The notes: generated from the letters alone by a model not told the origin. A stretch of DNA of 64,000 nucleotides from Stagonosporopsis chrysanthemi (GCA_022560025.1 JAFISE010000001.1:186001-250000); one strand, 5' to 3'. Counted from the stretch's first letter, positions 33,807-45,801 are shown. Translations and numbers: made by a program.

Positions 33807-35574
33807 ATGAAGAGCTTTTGGGCTCTACCGGCGGTATTGCGCCTTGTCCTTGCCAATCAGCACGCCTTCAGCGTATTTGACGATCTGCTCGCATTCCCAC
33901 AGGTATGACGGCATCCGGCTCGGACCTGCACATGAGCACGAGCTTACAATAGCCAGTACGAAGTCGCATGGCCCGACACATTCATACTAGAAGAAGACGC
34001 GACCGCTATTCTAAACCAACAGATCTCTGAGCCACTCGGCAGCTCTAGTACAGGGACACCGGACTCGCAACAAACACAGGAGTTATCCAAGCCCGAGCAC
34101 GCTTCCACAGACGGCCCAGCCCCCGACGCTACGCTACCGATTACGTACGAAGCTGTGGTCTTGCAAGGCCAACGATACTTGTGTGGTGTACCGACAATAC
34201 CAGACGAAGTACCGCAAAGCAACACTACAAGCGCTGATGAGGCAAAGGCCGAGGAGGAGAAAGAGCTGGTGCGTGCGACAGACCGCGGTTGGGAGTTACT
34301 GGAAGGCATGCGCGGCAACTGTATCTACTACGTGAGTGGTTGGTGGAGCTATAGCTTCTGCTACAAGGACGAGGTCAAACAATTCCACCAACTACCTCCA
34401 AGTCGAGGCGTACCCATCTACCCTCCAGTCGAGGATACAAGCGTTCACAGCTTTGTGCTCGGTCGCTTTTCCAAAGACGACAAGCGCAAGAAAGGAGACG
34501 CGCGGAAGACGTTGAGCAGCGAACAGGGCAGCAAGGATAGCTTCGATGACGAAGGCAATGCGCCAGACGAAGAGGATAAGGCTCTGGAAATTCCGCGTTT
34601 GGAGTCGAAGGGATCTAGCAGATACATGGTGCAGCGCCTCACAGATGGGACAGACTGCGACCTCACTGGCAAGCCGCGCAAGATCGACGTCCAGGTGAGC
34701 TCTTACATCCCGCACCCCAAGCACTTGACTTACAGGATTCTAGTTTCATTGCAACCCTCAGTCTGCCGACCGGATCGCACTGATCAAGGAGACAAGCACC
34801 TGCTCCTACCTCATGGTCATAGATACCCCCCGACTCTGTCACGACGTTGCGTTCTTGCCGCCTCAGAAGAACCTAGCCCACCCTATCACCTGCAAGGCTG
34901 TCATTCCTGCTACCGATGCCGACGAATGGACTGCTGCTACCCTTGAGGCGAAGGTCCGTGAAACAGAACGCCTCCTTGCCCTGGTCGAGTCCGAAGACCA
35001 CGCGAACACGAACCCTCTTCGAGATATTACCGACGGCCTGGAAGGTTCTACCAAGCGCGGGCCTATTATCGGCGGTATTGAAGTTGGCGCACAAGCCCTT
35101 GTTGGTAGTAAAGGGAAGGTCATTGAGAAAAGTGTTGTTGTTGGTGGCGGCAAGGAGACTTTCATCGGCACCGTAGCAAGCAGCGATGGCACGCAGATGT
35201 CCAAGGAGGAGATGAAGAGGCTAAAGATACCAGACCCAAAGGATGTTGAGAAGCTGAAGACCAACCTGCGAAAGTTGGCTGGCAAGAAAGGCTGGAAGTT
35301 GGACCTTGTGGATACCCCGAGAGGCAGGGAATTCAGAGGTATCATTGAGGCCGAGGACGCGGACGAGGAGACGCCACAGAAAGGGAAAGATGGGAGACAG
35401 AAAGGAGGGAATGCGGTGAAGGATGACAGAGCGGAGAGGGGCACGAAGGGGAACCGGAACAGCATGGGCTCTGATGAGCAGGAGCCAGTTGAGGCTGCGG
35501 CTTATGAAGAGGAGGGGATGGAGGATGAGGAGACATATGAAGGCACTGAGGAAGTGTATAAAGACGAATTATAG
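33807..35574 (+). CDS. YOS9: YOS9/OS-9 homologue, ER lectin of glycoprotein disposal
   Basis: Exons 33807-33902, 33957-34694 and 34744-35574 join in frame to 554 residues. Yos9 reads trimmed mannose signals on misfolded glycoproteins and hands them to the Hrd1 ubiquitin ligase. A signal peptide opens the protein (MKSFWALPAVLRLVLA). The mannose-6-phosphate-receptor-homology domain begins at about residue 150 with GNCIYYVSGWWSYSFCYKDE (paired Cys154 and Cys167, double Trp161-162). It continues through the sugar-binding DGTDCDLTGKPRKIDVQFHC and ends with CSYLMVIDTPRLC. A charged, probably disordered tail follows. The last four residues are KDEL, the ER retrieval signal expected for a luminal protein. 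Both introns are phase 0. The last acceptor is chosen because only it gives the conserved QFHCNP. Confidence 0.95.
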
Positions 35575-35983
35575 GTTCTATATCGCGAATTTATTTATTC
35601 GACAAAACCTGACATTCCGCTGCCTGACATTCGGCGACTTCTGGCCGTGGTCAAGCCACGCCGTACAGGCAAAAGCTGAATGTGAAGATAGCAAATCAGG
35701 TGTACGTAAAACCCACAGGATCCGGCATCGTGGATGACTCGGCGTGTTCTCACGATTCTGGCAGGCAGGATGATAGCATTCAGGCCGAATTGGGACTAGT
35801 CGTCGCCCAGACGCGCTTTCCCCCGCATCCGATTTTAGCCCGTTGACTTTCCTGCAGACACGGACGCACCATCCTTGTTTCAAGGCTGGGCCTCATTGTC
35901 TTACTCAGTCGAACCGTGTCACTACGTGCCATTCATGCCATTCAATAAAAGAGTCGCTCACAGAGCCGAGAAAGAGCTGGGCT
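35575..35983. other. Intergenic region upstream of the zinc-finger gene
   Basis: No gene is seen. It is probably the YOS9 3' region and the promoter of the next gene. Confidence 0.5.
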
Positions 35984-38691
35984 ATGGCGCTGAAACAGTG
36001 CAGCATGTGCGATCGCACATTCACCAAACTCGAACACCTCAAGAGACACGAGAGATCGCGTACGTCAAACGTGATCAATGAGGGTATCATCAATAAGTTA
36101 ACAGCTACACAGATACCAAAGAGCGCCCGTACGAGTGCCCGACATGCAACAAGAGCTTTTCGAGAAGGTAAATCTTGCACCAGTTTTTCTGTTCAGATCT
36201 GACGTGGTGAAACAGCGACGTCTTATTCAGGCATTGCAAGGGTCATAATCAAGTCGCATTGAATCGCAGAAAAGAGCACGAAGAGCAGCAAAGCCATGAA
36301 CAGGGCCCATCACTGAATGGGGCGAATCAAGCTTCACATTTCCAACTCCGGGGACACATGGCTGGACCCACCCCTGCGCCTTCCTTGCAGGGTGGAGACA
36401 TGGCTTTGCCAGAAGGCGCGAACGCCCCGACAATTCACGCAAATAGCGGGCATCGCATGGAAGCGCTCATCAACGCAGCACAACATCTTGAGCCTACCAC
36501 GTACCCAGCATGGCAGTCACCTAGTTCTTTGCATCCCGATAATTACCAACTGGCAGGACATCATGACAGCAACCTGGGACCGCCGATTGACCCGTCTATG
36601 GAATCTCTCTCCTTTGCGCCAGCTGCAAATGTCAGCAACTTTGATCCATGGACGTTCGATCTGATGCAGAGCCACCAATCCATGCTTGCTCAGACGCCGT
36701 CTCACTCTTTACGATCATGGCTGTTCCCGCCAGACAGCAACATGAACACACCGAACGGGACTCACCGTCCAGAGCTCGAGGAAACACTTTATCATGATGC
36801 TGCGATTGAGTCACGCAATGATCAAGGCAGCCCTTCCGATGCTATGTCGATAGCATCGAAGATCCCCCAAGAGCGATTCGCGAGAGTTGCAAACTGCTGG
36901 CCACCTCAGATATCAAGGACGACTCGCCTGATGCCTATCTTGTGGCAAGATCTTGCCTCACCTGATTGCTCAAACATTTTTTGGGATGATTCAGCGAACA
37001 TGTTTGATCATCTCCAATCTGATGAAGAACGGCGGACCTCGCGATGGCGTTTGGACGAAGTCGGCAGAAAGTCACTCCAGGACGTACTGGCACAGGCCCA
37101 GCTTGCCGAGAACGCACGACCCAGTCACAGGGGAAGCCTGATGGGTGCCAATAGCATAGCTGCAGCTGGTAACACCTTGCCATTTCCTCCGACCGAAATA
37201 CTGGACATTGCTTTGGAAATGTACCAGAATTACTTCCATCCAACGCTTCCCGTCATTCACGTCCCAACATTCTCAGCCAAGCAAGCCGCACGACCGTTGT
37301 TGCTTTCGATGTGTCTCGTTGGCTTGAGCATCATTGGCACTACAGGAGCTGTGAAGTTTGTCACACAAAGCTTTCCTGGCTTGTTACAACTTGTCTTATC
37401 AGATCTTCGCTCTCTGCGCTCGAGCGAGGATCCACCGCAACAACACATGCGTACAATCGCGACCGGTCTCATAGCCCTGAACCTTGCCTCGATCACAGGC
37501 AGGAAGAACCGCATTGCTCAGGCGGAGGAGCTATACATTGAGCTGCTCACAGTAGCACAGAATCAGGGCCTTTTCTCGGTAAATGACGGTACAGACGTTG
37601 GCGCTTTGTTGGATACGCTGGGGAACGAAGAGCACAGATGGAAAGCCTGGATCAATGTCGAAAGTGTTAAGAGGATTACCTTTGGATTGATACAAGCAGA
37701 CTGTTGGTGGTCAGGGCACTTGTCAAGCTCACCAATCATTCGCCCCGAGCTTGTGCAGGTTTACCCCGTGACCAACCAGAGCCTGTATCAGGCAGAATCA
37801 CCAGCAGAGTGGTTTCGTGTTGTGAGCAACGGAACACCAGCTCACATTGACGCGATCACGCCGTATCCCGATCTGGCTCCTGAACCAAACCCACATTCTC
37901 TGGACCTTGCGTGTAATCAACTCACACTCATCTCCCTCCGCATGTTGGAGGCTAACGACAGGCTCAGCGTCAAGAACGATCAGCAACATCTGGAGCCTTG
38001 GCGAAGTTTCGCAGACGACGAGCGAAGCCGTGGTATAGTATCATTGATTGTGAGCTTCAGGTCCATCAATGACCTGAACTCGCTCGTTCTTTGGCACAAG
38101 TTAGGTATGAGACTTAGTGCCAACATGCAATACTTTGAACTTGCTGCTGGACGAGCTGGTGCTGGGCCAGCAACAACAGCTTTAGAGCATATTGCAGCCT
38201 GGACGCAAACGCAAACGGCACGGCGCTCGATCATTCACGCGGCCCACATTTACAGACTGCTTTCTGACCGCAAGGTCTCCGACATTGTGCATCCTCACAG
38301 TATTGTCGCGCTGTTCCATGCTGCCTTGGTCCTTGGGCTCTATGTTTTCACTGTCTCGCCTGCTGTTGATTTTGGCGGTTCTGGCAGCTCAAATTACGAG
38401 CTGTCAGAGCCGGTTGACTGGACGAGTGTCGGGGATTTGGGCCTATCGGAACATAGGCTTTCTTCTGGTGAAAGCTCAGCAGCAACTCAATTCATTCTAG
38501 GCGGAGGTTTCATTGGCATGGGAAACGTCACACTTGAAGGGGGCTATGCCGCAGCTCGCAAGACTCTGTTGCATTGCGCCGACCTTATGGAGGGGATGGG
38601 CCGGTGGAAGAGCAGGACTTTCTCCCAAATTCTGCACATCATGAGTGACGATCTCACTGAGTTCATCGGTCCCGATCACGATGACGGTTAA
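35984..38691 (+). CDS. C2H2 zinc-finger transcription factor with fungal-specific domain
   Basis: Exons 35984-36059, 36113-36167 and 36216-38691 join in frame to 868 residues. The two C2H2 fingers at the extreme N-terminus are built from all three exons: CSMCDRTFTKLEHLKRHERSH, then CPTCNKSFSRSDVLFRHCKGH. A long Gln/Ser/Pro-rich segment follows. The fungal transcription-factor domain appears in the middle (EILDIALEMYQNYFHPTLPV, then FSAKQAARPLLLSMCLVGLS, then INVESVKRITFG). This C2H2 plus fungal-trans combination is a known family of nuclear regulators, often of carbon, lipid or secondary metabolism. It sits next to a P450 remnant and other oxidative genes, so local regulation is possible but not shown. 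Confidence 0.9.
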
Positions 38692-38788
38692 GCGGCGCTT
38701 TACAAGACAAGAACCCGAAGATTGACTTTGATCCACTAATATGCGTCTATTGAGATTAGCTCTTCGTATCCCACAACGTGAACGAAGA

Positions 38789-40536
38789 TCAAATCCATTT
38801 GGACCTTTTCACTCTCATCGGCATGCCATCTCTGGGCTTCGCTTCAAAGACATATTCTTGAAAAGCTCGGTCGCCGAACGTTAGATCCAAGTCCGTCCAT
38901 GGCACTCGAGGCGTCTTGTTCGGCTTCAAGTCAGCACATGCAAAGTCAAACTCTCTGACTGTCAGAAGCAAGATAATCTTCATCTCATCCATGGCTAGCG
39001 GCTGTCCGAGGCAGGCTCGTGGTCCTCGTTCGAACGATCGCCAAGCATGACGTGGAAAATCCTTACGCGCAAACCGATCCGGGTCGAAGATCTTTGGGTT
39101 TGGGAAGATGTCTGGATTCATATGCATTGTGTGCTGCATGGGCAAGATCAGAAAGCCTTTCGTGGTGTACTGTCGCCCTTCGTATGGAAGGAAGCCATCG
39201 CTATGCTCTCTGCGGGCTGTGCAGCCGACGGGGTATAGGCGTAGCGCTTCTTTGAGGACATTGGTAGTGTACTCCAAACTATTGAGCTTGTATGGTTCAG
39301 AGCATAGGACATCGTACGAAGCGTCGATGCTAGGTGCAAATACTCGATCCTGCTTCTCTCTCAGTCTTGAGACAACTTCTGGATGAGCTGAGAGGAGCAT
39401 ATACGTGAAGCAGACCGTATCCGTCGTCGTAACTGTACCACCCACAATCAGTGCTCGTATCTGTAACAAAGCATCTTCCAGTAATGCCGGGTCCAAGCTC
39501 TGTTGGCTCTTCTGTGGTGTCTCTTGCAGGTACTCCCGCAGAATCAAGTCCATGATCATGCTGTCCTTCCGCTTTTCCAGCCTGATCTCGTTTTGCTTGA
39601 CGTAGTCGAAGCGTTTGTTGACAAGTTCTGTCAGTACGGCGTCGAGCTCCTTCTTCGCTTCGTCCCGTTTTCTGGTCGCCAGATAGTTCCTCACGAAATC
39701 GATCCGCCAGCTTTCACGAGTCTGCATGTTCGCTCGACTCATGTCGTTCCAATGCTGCATCACGAGACTGCGGTCACCCATTGCTTGTGCGCCTAGCGGT
39801 TGGCCGAACGTCGTTGTGCCGATCACGTCAAGCGTAAGCCGCTCAACGTACTTCTCAAATTCAAAGGTTTCGCCTGTCTCAGCAAGACCGGCCAGAATAG
39901 TGCGGAATTCCATGACATTCCCGGCGATCATTGCTCTCATATTCGTGACATGCGTGATCGAGAATGCAGGGGCCAGCATCTTGTGCATTTTTTTTCCAGC
40001 GTGGGCCCCCTGACGTGACGATGTTACCCTCTCCGACCATGGGATCGATGGCCTGCTTTTCCGCACTATGCTTTTCGTGGTTACGTGAGACAGTCATGTG
40101 TAGTGCGACGTCGGGGTCTTTAAGCCGGTTAGCTAATACCTATCCTTCTGTTCTCCGGGAAACGTACCAGTGACAATACACATGCTGGGACCGAGTGGCC
40201 AGAGGTCGATGTAGAAAATACCAGGGAGCTTGTCTTGCTGGCTCATGGTGGTCACGGCGACTTGGACATGGCAGTCTTTGGGAAAGAGGGCCATGGTCTC
40301 ACCCATCACTTTGAGGTGGCCCCATAGAAAAGAGTGAGGTGGCCTGGGCTGTAAAAATCAACAAGCTGAATTGTCAAGTGCCCCAGGGTTCGTTGAGCTT
40401 AATAAAATCATGAAGTGCATACCAGATCTCTGTAGAAGCGCCTCCGCTAGACTAAGCATACTACAAAGTAAATAAATGCTGCGACAGTACCAGTGAAGAG
40501 GATGATAGGCCATGATAGCAATGAGTTCGTCTCCAT
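38789..40536 (-). pseudogene. Cytochrome P450 with a nonsense codon and a homopolymer frameshift
   Basis: Exons 40536-40423, 40348-40168 and 40117-38789 rebuild a membrane-anchored P450 of about 540 residues. Visible marks are an N-terminal anchor (SWPIILFTGTVAAFIYFVV), the proline-rich hinge PRPPHSFLWGH, the I-helix LIVGGTVTTTDT, ExxR in LKEALRLYP, FDPDRF, and the haem loop FERGPRACLGQ with its cysteine. Two lesions break it. Codon 30 is TAG (40449-40447), where the pattern LV-x-RRRFYRDL suggests a former CAG. An eight-base A run on the coding strand (39995-39988) has one base too many, separating GGPRWKK from MHKMLAPAFS. The remainder is fully open and well conserved, so the loss looks recent. 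A sequencing error could explain the homopolymer, but hardly both lesions. Confidence 0.85.
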
Positions 40537-41055
40537 CACTGCTGAGCTGATCACATTAATGTTGGAAGACGTCATGGTTGCATTGAAATGCACCGAAAGC
40601 GAAGTAAAGTCTAGAGACCCAGCAATGGTAGCCTCCTACTTTTCAATGTTTGTACTTGCAGTACGCCACATTGGACCCTGTCAGCAGCGGGTGAGATGGG
40701 TGGCAGGCCTAAACCATAGTTGAAGTTCGGCCCGACGCTCAGTTATCCTGTGTGAACATCACCAGGATTGCAGCCTATAGACTGTCCCGCAAGTATAAAC
40801 CAAAGTAGTCGGTTCCTTGTTCGGATTCAGTCGCGTGTATTTGTACGACTCTTTCTCACGGAGTTCACGTGCATCGTCGCACAGAGAAAGCTCAGAAACC
40901 AGCCTCCCATCGACCACCAATCGATATCCCCGCGAGTCATCATTCAACAGGATTCTTACTGGCGACCTCTGAGTGCTCCACCCTACCCTCCAATCCCATC
41001 GCGTTGCGAACGACATCTCCAAGCAACATCGACGCCATTTTCCACATCAACGCCT
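40537..41055. other. Intergenic region between the P450 remnant and the ABM gene
   Basis: No gene is seen. A short open frame at 40768-41022 has no motif on either strand. Confidence 0.45.
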
Positions 41056-41478
41056 CTACAGCTTACTCGCATATCCACCCGCCTCCTTCGAAAAGATAAC
41101 CCTCATAGGCTCGGCCAGTAAGTCCTCACTCTTCATCGCCCTTCCCATGGCTTTGAACTCAGGACTCTTCCCATGCGCGGCTATCGCTGTCTGGTCCTTG
41201 TAGCTGCGGTGTGTCAGTGCTTGGTGTTTGAAGGATGCGGAGACCAGTACGTTTCGAGCATCACGAGCACAGGCGCGTCGCCTTTGGTCTCACGCTGCAG
41301 GTGATAGCGCAGGGTGCCGGGCTCATTGGCCTTAACTGCTTGTGCGGCCTGGAGGAGGAGCTCTTCGACCTTTGATTGATGTGAGTATGTTGGGTCTGGG
41401 GCCTTGGGGCCGGTTGTGACGTACTCGGTCGGCCTTGCCGGCTTTGGGCGAGATGATGGCTATGATGTCGATGGTCAT
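41056..41478 (-). CDS. Small ABM-fold monooxygenase (antibiotic biosynthesis monooxygenase type)
   Basis: Three exons, 41478-41425, 41369-41251 and 41203-41056, join in frame to 106 residues; each piece is too short to stand out as an open frame. The spliced protein begins MTIDIIAIISPKAGKADRVEELL and continues LRYHLQRETKGDAPVLVMLETYKDQTAIAAH. It then has GKSPEFKAMGRAM and ends near EPMRVIFSKEAGGYASKL. This order of strand, helix, strand and the HxxSPxFK segment is typical of the ABM dimeric alpha-beta barrel. The family includes cofactor-free quinol oxygenases and small enzymes of polyketide pathways. Donors are GTACGT and GTACTG, and the acceptors are AAG and CAG. Its substrate is unknown. 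It lies between two broken genes but is itself intact. Confidence 0.82.
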
Positions 41479-41504
41479 GGTGATCGAGGGTTCTGGTGTA
41501 TCAA

Positions 41505-42290
41505 TCAGGAAGTACTAGCATACAAGGATTCAAAGATGTTGATATTCTCAAGCCGTTGCGACTGTTCTCCGCTCTTCTTTTGATGGTTAGAACCGAAAGA
41601 TGCCGAGGTATAGATGAATGACGCTAAACTAAGTGGACCCGTCCCATTGCGACTTCTTCGCGATGTCATTTCCAGTTCATCGCATTTAGCAGCCAAATAT
41701 ATTCCAAGGCTCTGTTTCTCACTTGCAGCCAACCCCGTCTTGACAACATTCTTGATCTGCCGCCAGTTCAGATCCTCTTCATCTATGATCCTCACGTACT
41801 TCGGGTCTGCCTGTTGTTCTTGCACAAACTTCTTCCAAATATGCAGTCTGGAGTCATAATCCAACCTGGGCCACTGAATTCTGAGATCTATGCGCGACTC
41901 AAAGGCGGCGTCACGTGCTTCTTGGGGATTAGTGGTTGGGAACATGGCGCCTTGATGATACTCCAGCATGCGTTAGAATACAGCCATGAGCTTGTTGCAC
42001 TGGACGGACTTGGCTGAGTGCTGCTTTACGAAGACGTCGCATTCATCAAGCAGTAGCACGGCGCCCCATCTTGTGGAAATCTGGAAACCCGGCACAGGTT
42101 CCTTTCCACTTCGTCTGCGTATTCACCCGGTTCGCCGTCGCCGATGGAGCAAAGTGGCCTGCGCATCACTTCTGAGACTGAACGGAGTTTGTGTAGCTTT
42201 TTAGGAGAAGACCGCCTGATTCGGGTTTCCCTGCTCCTGGCTTGCTACCAAGGATCATGATAATACGCTGGAGTATATGATGTTAAGCGT
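41505..42290 (-). pseudogene. Remnant of an AAA-family ATPase
   Basis: Pieces of one AAA domain occur in order on this strand but in different frames. A degenerate Walker A-like segment (IIMILGSKPGAGKP, near 42235-42265) comes first. Then come VSEVMRRPLCSIGDGEPGE and VERNLCRV, and a Walker B segment (STRWGAVLLLDECDVF, near 42031-42075). Next is an in-frame TAA (41975-41973). Then FPTTNPQEARDAAFESRIDLRI (sensor 1 and arginine finger) and a small-domain remnant, NWRQIKNVVKTGLAASEKQ, follow. Several frame changes and one stop break it. Fungal paralogues of this kind are large proteins; the N-terminal part is not found upstream. It is a dead fragment. Confidence 0.75.
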
Positions 42291-44226
42291 CTGGGGATCT
42301 CCTGGGTAGCAGGCTGGAAGAGACACGAGAAAGTCTTGGGCTCTTTATGGTAGCATAAAGCCTCGCAAATGACGATCCCTCACTCCTGAGATCTACCGTC
42401 TCCTATAGGAGAAATTTGTGCTAAGCAGCACACTCGGATTTGAAACCTCCGGCCAAAGCCGTGTTACTGAACTGAGCTTGCAGCAGGACAGTCAGAAAAC
42501 GACGAAGAAGCTGAGGAATATGGTTTCTCATGGAACCAAACCCTTGTTCGCGGTTAGAGTACACCTATGCTAACACCCCGAACTCAGACGGAAATATTGT
42601 GGCTCTCCGTACCGGTATTATATTGAGTTTGTCAAATTCCGGTTTGTCTCTAGAGGAAACTACCTGGAAATGGTTCGCTACATGACATGCAGCACCCCAA
42701 GTGTAAGTGTAGTGATTTGTTGGCATCGATGAATAGCAATTTGTCCAAGGCCTCATTTGAGAGACAATTGAGCTCAAATTCTCGGTGGCATTAGACAAGC
42801 CCTTCGATCAAGGAATTGAAACCATGCGGAAGCTACCTCCTGGACTGAGCATTGATAATAGTAGGGAGATATATTACGCTCGACCGTAGTCATGATGGGA
42901 GATTCCGCCAGTGTGTTGGAAAACGGCGACTTCTGGGGGGACGACATCGTGGACGAGAAGCAACTTATTGATTTGAGAGAAACGTACATATCATTGCTCC
43001 GAAACCCCCGGTCATCAACACGGAAATGTCCTTCAGAAGTAGCAGCAAGTCCAAGTTCCCAACAGCTGCGCGAGGCTATCAGTTAACTCTCCTCATCCGC
43101 GGTCTGTTGAGTAAGCTTGTTTCGCACGTTAATAGCACAAAAGATGAGTCTGAAGACAAGGGGGAGTGGATGTCCAGTCAGTCATCCTGAGACAGAGCGA
43201 GTTTATAGCTTTATTGATTTCCTTTATCATTGCTATGGACCATCTTAAGGCCATGAGCAGGGAAATTTCTGAAAGGAGAGTTGTCTTCGATGTGAATGAC
43301 GATACTACGGGCAGATGTTTGGCATCTCAACCTTACCACATGATACTGAAGTCAATTCCAAGGCTCGCGTTCGCACCATGAGCGTACCGTGTAGAGTTGA
43401 ACATGTGAAGGGAGGTGAGACGGAGAGCATCGAGAGTGACGAGAATGGGACGAGAAAGAATAAGGAGGACTCCTTCACAACTCACGGTGAAGTAGAAGGT
43501 ATGTGGAGGTACAGTAACTCCATTATACTAATTACTCGTAGAGATTGAACCGACCTGCGCAGTATATTGGCCTTATTTTGAAGAGAAGGACCGTAACAAA
43601 GTAACAACATATGACAGCAATGGCCCGGAGAAGTGGTTCGATATCGGTGCTTCATGTGCATGCTGCATACTTGCTGGGATATGCGCACAAAACCAGGCGA
43701 ACGTCTTAAGTCCTCTTCAAGGACATGACCAGTCAGTTTCCTCGCATAACTGACCGATGTGATCTGCATATAAGGTTACCATGTCGGGAGTGGTTCAAGT
43801 ATGTCATCTTCTAGGCGCTACACAATATCCCACACATTGTACTTGCCTACTTAATGACAAGCTGTTACCACTTTGCAGCTAGAATTTGTTATCTTGATCC
43901 TTTAAGGATCCATGGGACGTGCACGGATTGTAGAATGACGGATCTAAAGCCTTGCTGGTCATCCCTTTGTGACTGTGGGCCTCTTTGCGACGGTTGGCAT
44001 CCTTGTGGCCTGATCCGACTATGGTTCAGCTATCATGCGGCCAAACGCGGAATAGCTCGACAAGGCTAGCTGTCACTGAGCATCGTCACACACATTTATG
44101 ATGTAGTTAATCTGTGCAATCCTTATCTGAGCTAGGCTCTTCTTGTTGTTCATGTTCATCCGGATTGGAGAACGAAAATGAGCTGACCGTCAGCTTACAT
44201 TCTTGAAGGGGAGGCTTCCATGGCCT
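42291..44226. other. 1.9-kb region without supported genes
   Basis: This is AT-richer than its surroundings. It contains short open frames on the plus strand (42892-43086, 43166-43381, 43854-44069) that match no family I recognise and do not join by plausible introns. It may hold decayed sequence linked to the ATPase remnant. Confidence 0.4.
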
Positions 44227-44739
44227 ATGTGGCTGGGCCGTATAAGGCGGCAGTCATCCCGAATCGTCTGTCAGCTCCATTCGTCCTATCATCAGACGCA
44301 CAACTCGATCATCTTTCAGTCTGATAATCCATTTACCATCATAGGCTACAGGATCTTCATGTTTGTCGCCCGAAAGCCAGGCATGAGCTTGGAAGCGTTC
44401 GTCGATCACTGTGAAAACAAGCACGTCCCTCTCGTGCTCGAGGTCCTGGGGGAAATAGCCCCAGTCCGCCATACTCGACACTACGTCAAGCAAAATCCAG
44501 CAAGTGTAGAGGAAAACAACGGGCCCCATCCTCTTGTCTTTATGGGCGACGCAGCGGCAATCGACTACGACTGTATCACGACGGTTGAGTTCAGAGACGA
44601 AGCGCATTTCCAGGCGTCTAACGAGGCTTTTGCAAATAGTCCGCGCAGAATGGAGGTGCATGAGGATCAGGCGGCGTTTGCGGATGTGAGCAAATTCCGG
44701 ATCGTGGCTGTGGAGGATCCTAAATTTACACTGGCATAA
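44227..44739 (+). CDS. EthD-like dimeric alpha-beta barrel protein
   Basis: The conserved part begins around 44326 with FTIIGYRIFMFVARKPGMSLEAF and continues DHCENKHVPLVLEVLG and RHTRHYVKQN. It ends with DCITTVEFRDEAHFQA and a segment with VHEDQAAFADVSKFRIV. This matches the EthD fold (first strand, then the KPGxxxxxFxxHxxxxHxP pattern). Family members include accessory proteins of ether degradation and fungal decarboxylases or cyclases of pigment pathways. The start is uncertain: 44227 is the first ATG in frame (170 residues), 44359 would cut the first strand, and an upstream exon is possible because a TTTCAG lies at about 44312-44317. It is close to the ABM gene, another member of the same structural superfamily. 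Confidence 0.75.
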   Translation: MWLGRIRRQSSRIVCQLHSSYHQTHNSIIFQSDNPFTIIGYRIFMFVARKPGMSLEAFVDHCENKHVPLVLEVLGEIAPVRHTRHYVKQNPASVEENNGPHPLVFMGDAAAIDYDCITTVEFRDEAHFQASNEAFANSPRRMEVHEDQAAFADVSKFRIVAVEDPKFTLA

Positions 44740-44913
44740 TTGTGAAGGAAGCGGCAGGAACACCTACAGAACCAATCTTAGCTGCGTGTTGATACAGTTC
44801 GCAGTTCCAATCCAGCTTGCTTTACGTTTGGTGGATGCTCGTATGCGCTGCGCAAGCTGAACCCTATGGCGATCTAGCTCAATTTCTACAAACGCTTTCT
44901 CTGCCTAAAGATC

Positions 44914-45801
44914 TCACAACTCGCTGCGTTCAGCAATCGTCTCTGCTTCAACGACCTTCCTCAAACCCAAATCATACTTGTCCCCAGCCTTGAGGAAATA
45001 AAACCGTGATTCGGGCGGCGGGAGATTCTTTAGCTCACTTCCCTCCCTCGACCAGAACCCTCCATCATAGAAAGCAGCATAGGTACTTCCAAAGACCTCC
45101 GCATCGTTCTTGTTGACAATCAGTGCCGTATCCTCATCGATCGCAATCCCCAACAACTCCGGATACACCTTCAGAATATCAAAGAGATCAAACTGCCTGT
45201 TCCTGACCAGGAAATGCTGATCAATCGCCGTGTTCTTCAGGTACCCGAACCCAACCGTATGATCACCAATCATGACTTGGTTGTTCGTCGTGTCTCCTCT
45301 CGCAAGGAAACTCCCTTGGATACTCGCACCGGCACTCGACCCAGAAACAACACCTCCCCGATCCAGCACCGCTTTAATCGCCCTCTCAGTCTTGGTGCCC
45401 GCGTATGCGTCAACGAGGCGCCACTGCCTGCCACCACCGTAGAAGACGCCCTTGGCTTCGAGCAGCGGCGCAATGAACTCGTCTGTATCTGCCACAGCGG
45501 GATCGTAGGTGTGCAACACAGTGACGTTCTTGGCGCCCAGCTTGCGGAAAGAGACTGCGGATGAGAAGTTGGCGTTGTAGGTTGGCTCGCCGCCCGCCGT
45601 GGGGATCACGACAAGGGGTGCATCAGGGCCACCGGCAAGGTCGATGATGCGTTGCCAGATGCTGTCGCTTTGAAGGTTGCCGCCGACGATTACCAGGTGG
45701 CCGTTTTCAGGGCCGACGTAGGTTGTGTTTGTGCCACTGATGGGTTGGGCTATAGTGGTTGATGCTGTGAGGGCAGCGCCAAGGAAGGTGGCGAGTCGCA
45801 T
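44914..45801 (-). CDS. Secreted peptidase S51 / cyanophycinase-like protein
   Basis: Single exon, 295 residues, with a clear signal peptide (MRLATFLGAALTASTTIA). The family comprises serine hydrolases of the S51 clan, including dipeptidase E and cyanophycinase. Visible marks are HLVIVGGNLQSD at the start of the fold, VVIPTAGGEP, the FYGGGRQWRLV glycine loop, the nucleophile serine in VSGSSAGASIQG, and the IDQHFLVRNRQFDL segment with the conserved His, followed by GIAIDEDTALIV. All main family blocks are in place. Fungi lack cyanophycin, so the natural substrate is more likely an extracellular peptide; this is inference. Confidence 0.88.
   Translation of the reverse strand: MRLATFLGAALTASTTIAQPISGTNTTYVGPENGHLVIVGGNLQSDSIWQRIIDLAGGPDAPLVVIPTAGGEPTYNANFSSAVSFRKLGAKNVTVLHTYDPAVADTDEFIAPLLEAKGVFYGGGRQWRLVDAYAGTKTERAIKAVLDRGGVVSGSSAGASIQGSFLARGDTTNNQVMIGDHTVGFGYLKNTAIDQHFLVRNRQFDLFDILKVYPELLGIAIDEDTALIVNKNDAEVFGSTYAAFYDGGFWSREGSELKNLPPPESRFYFLKAGDKYDLGLRKVVEAETIAERSEL

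Noticed and set aside
42892..43086. Possible small protein of 64 residues (MMGDSASVLENGDF...)
   Set aside because: It has no recognisable family, no intron link to neighbours, and lies in a decayed region; I could not support it.
43166..43381. Possible N-terminal piece of the AAA ATPase
   Set aside because: It is on the opposite strand and matches no N-terminal block of that family.
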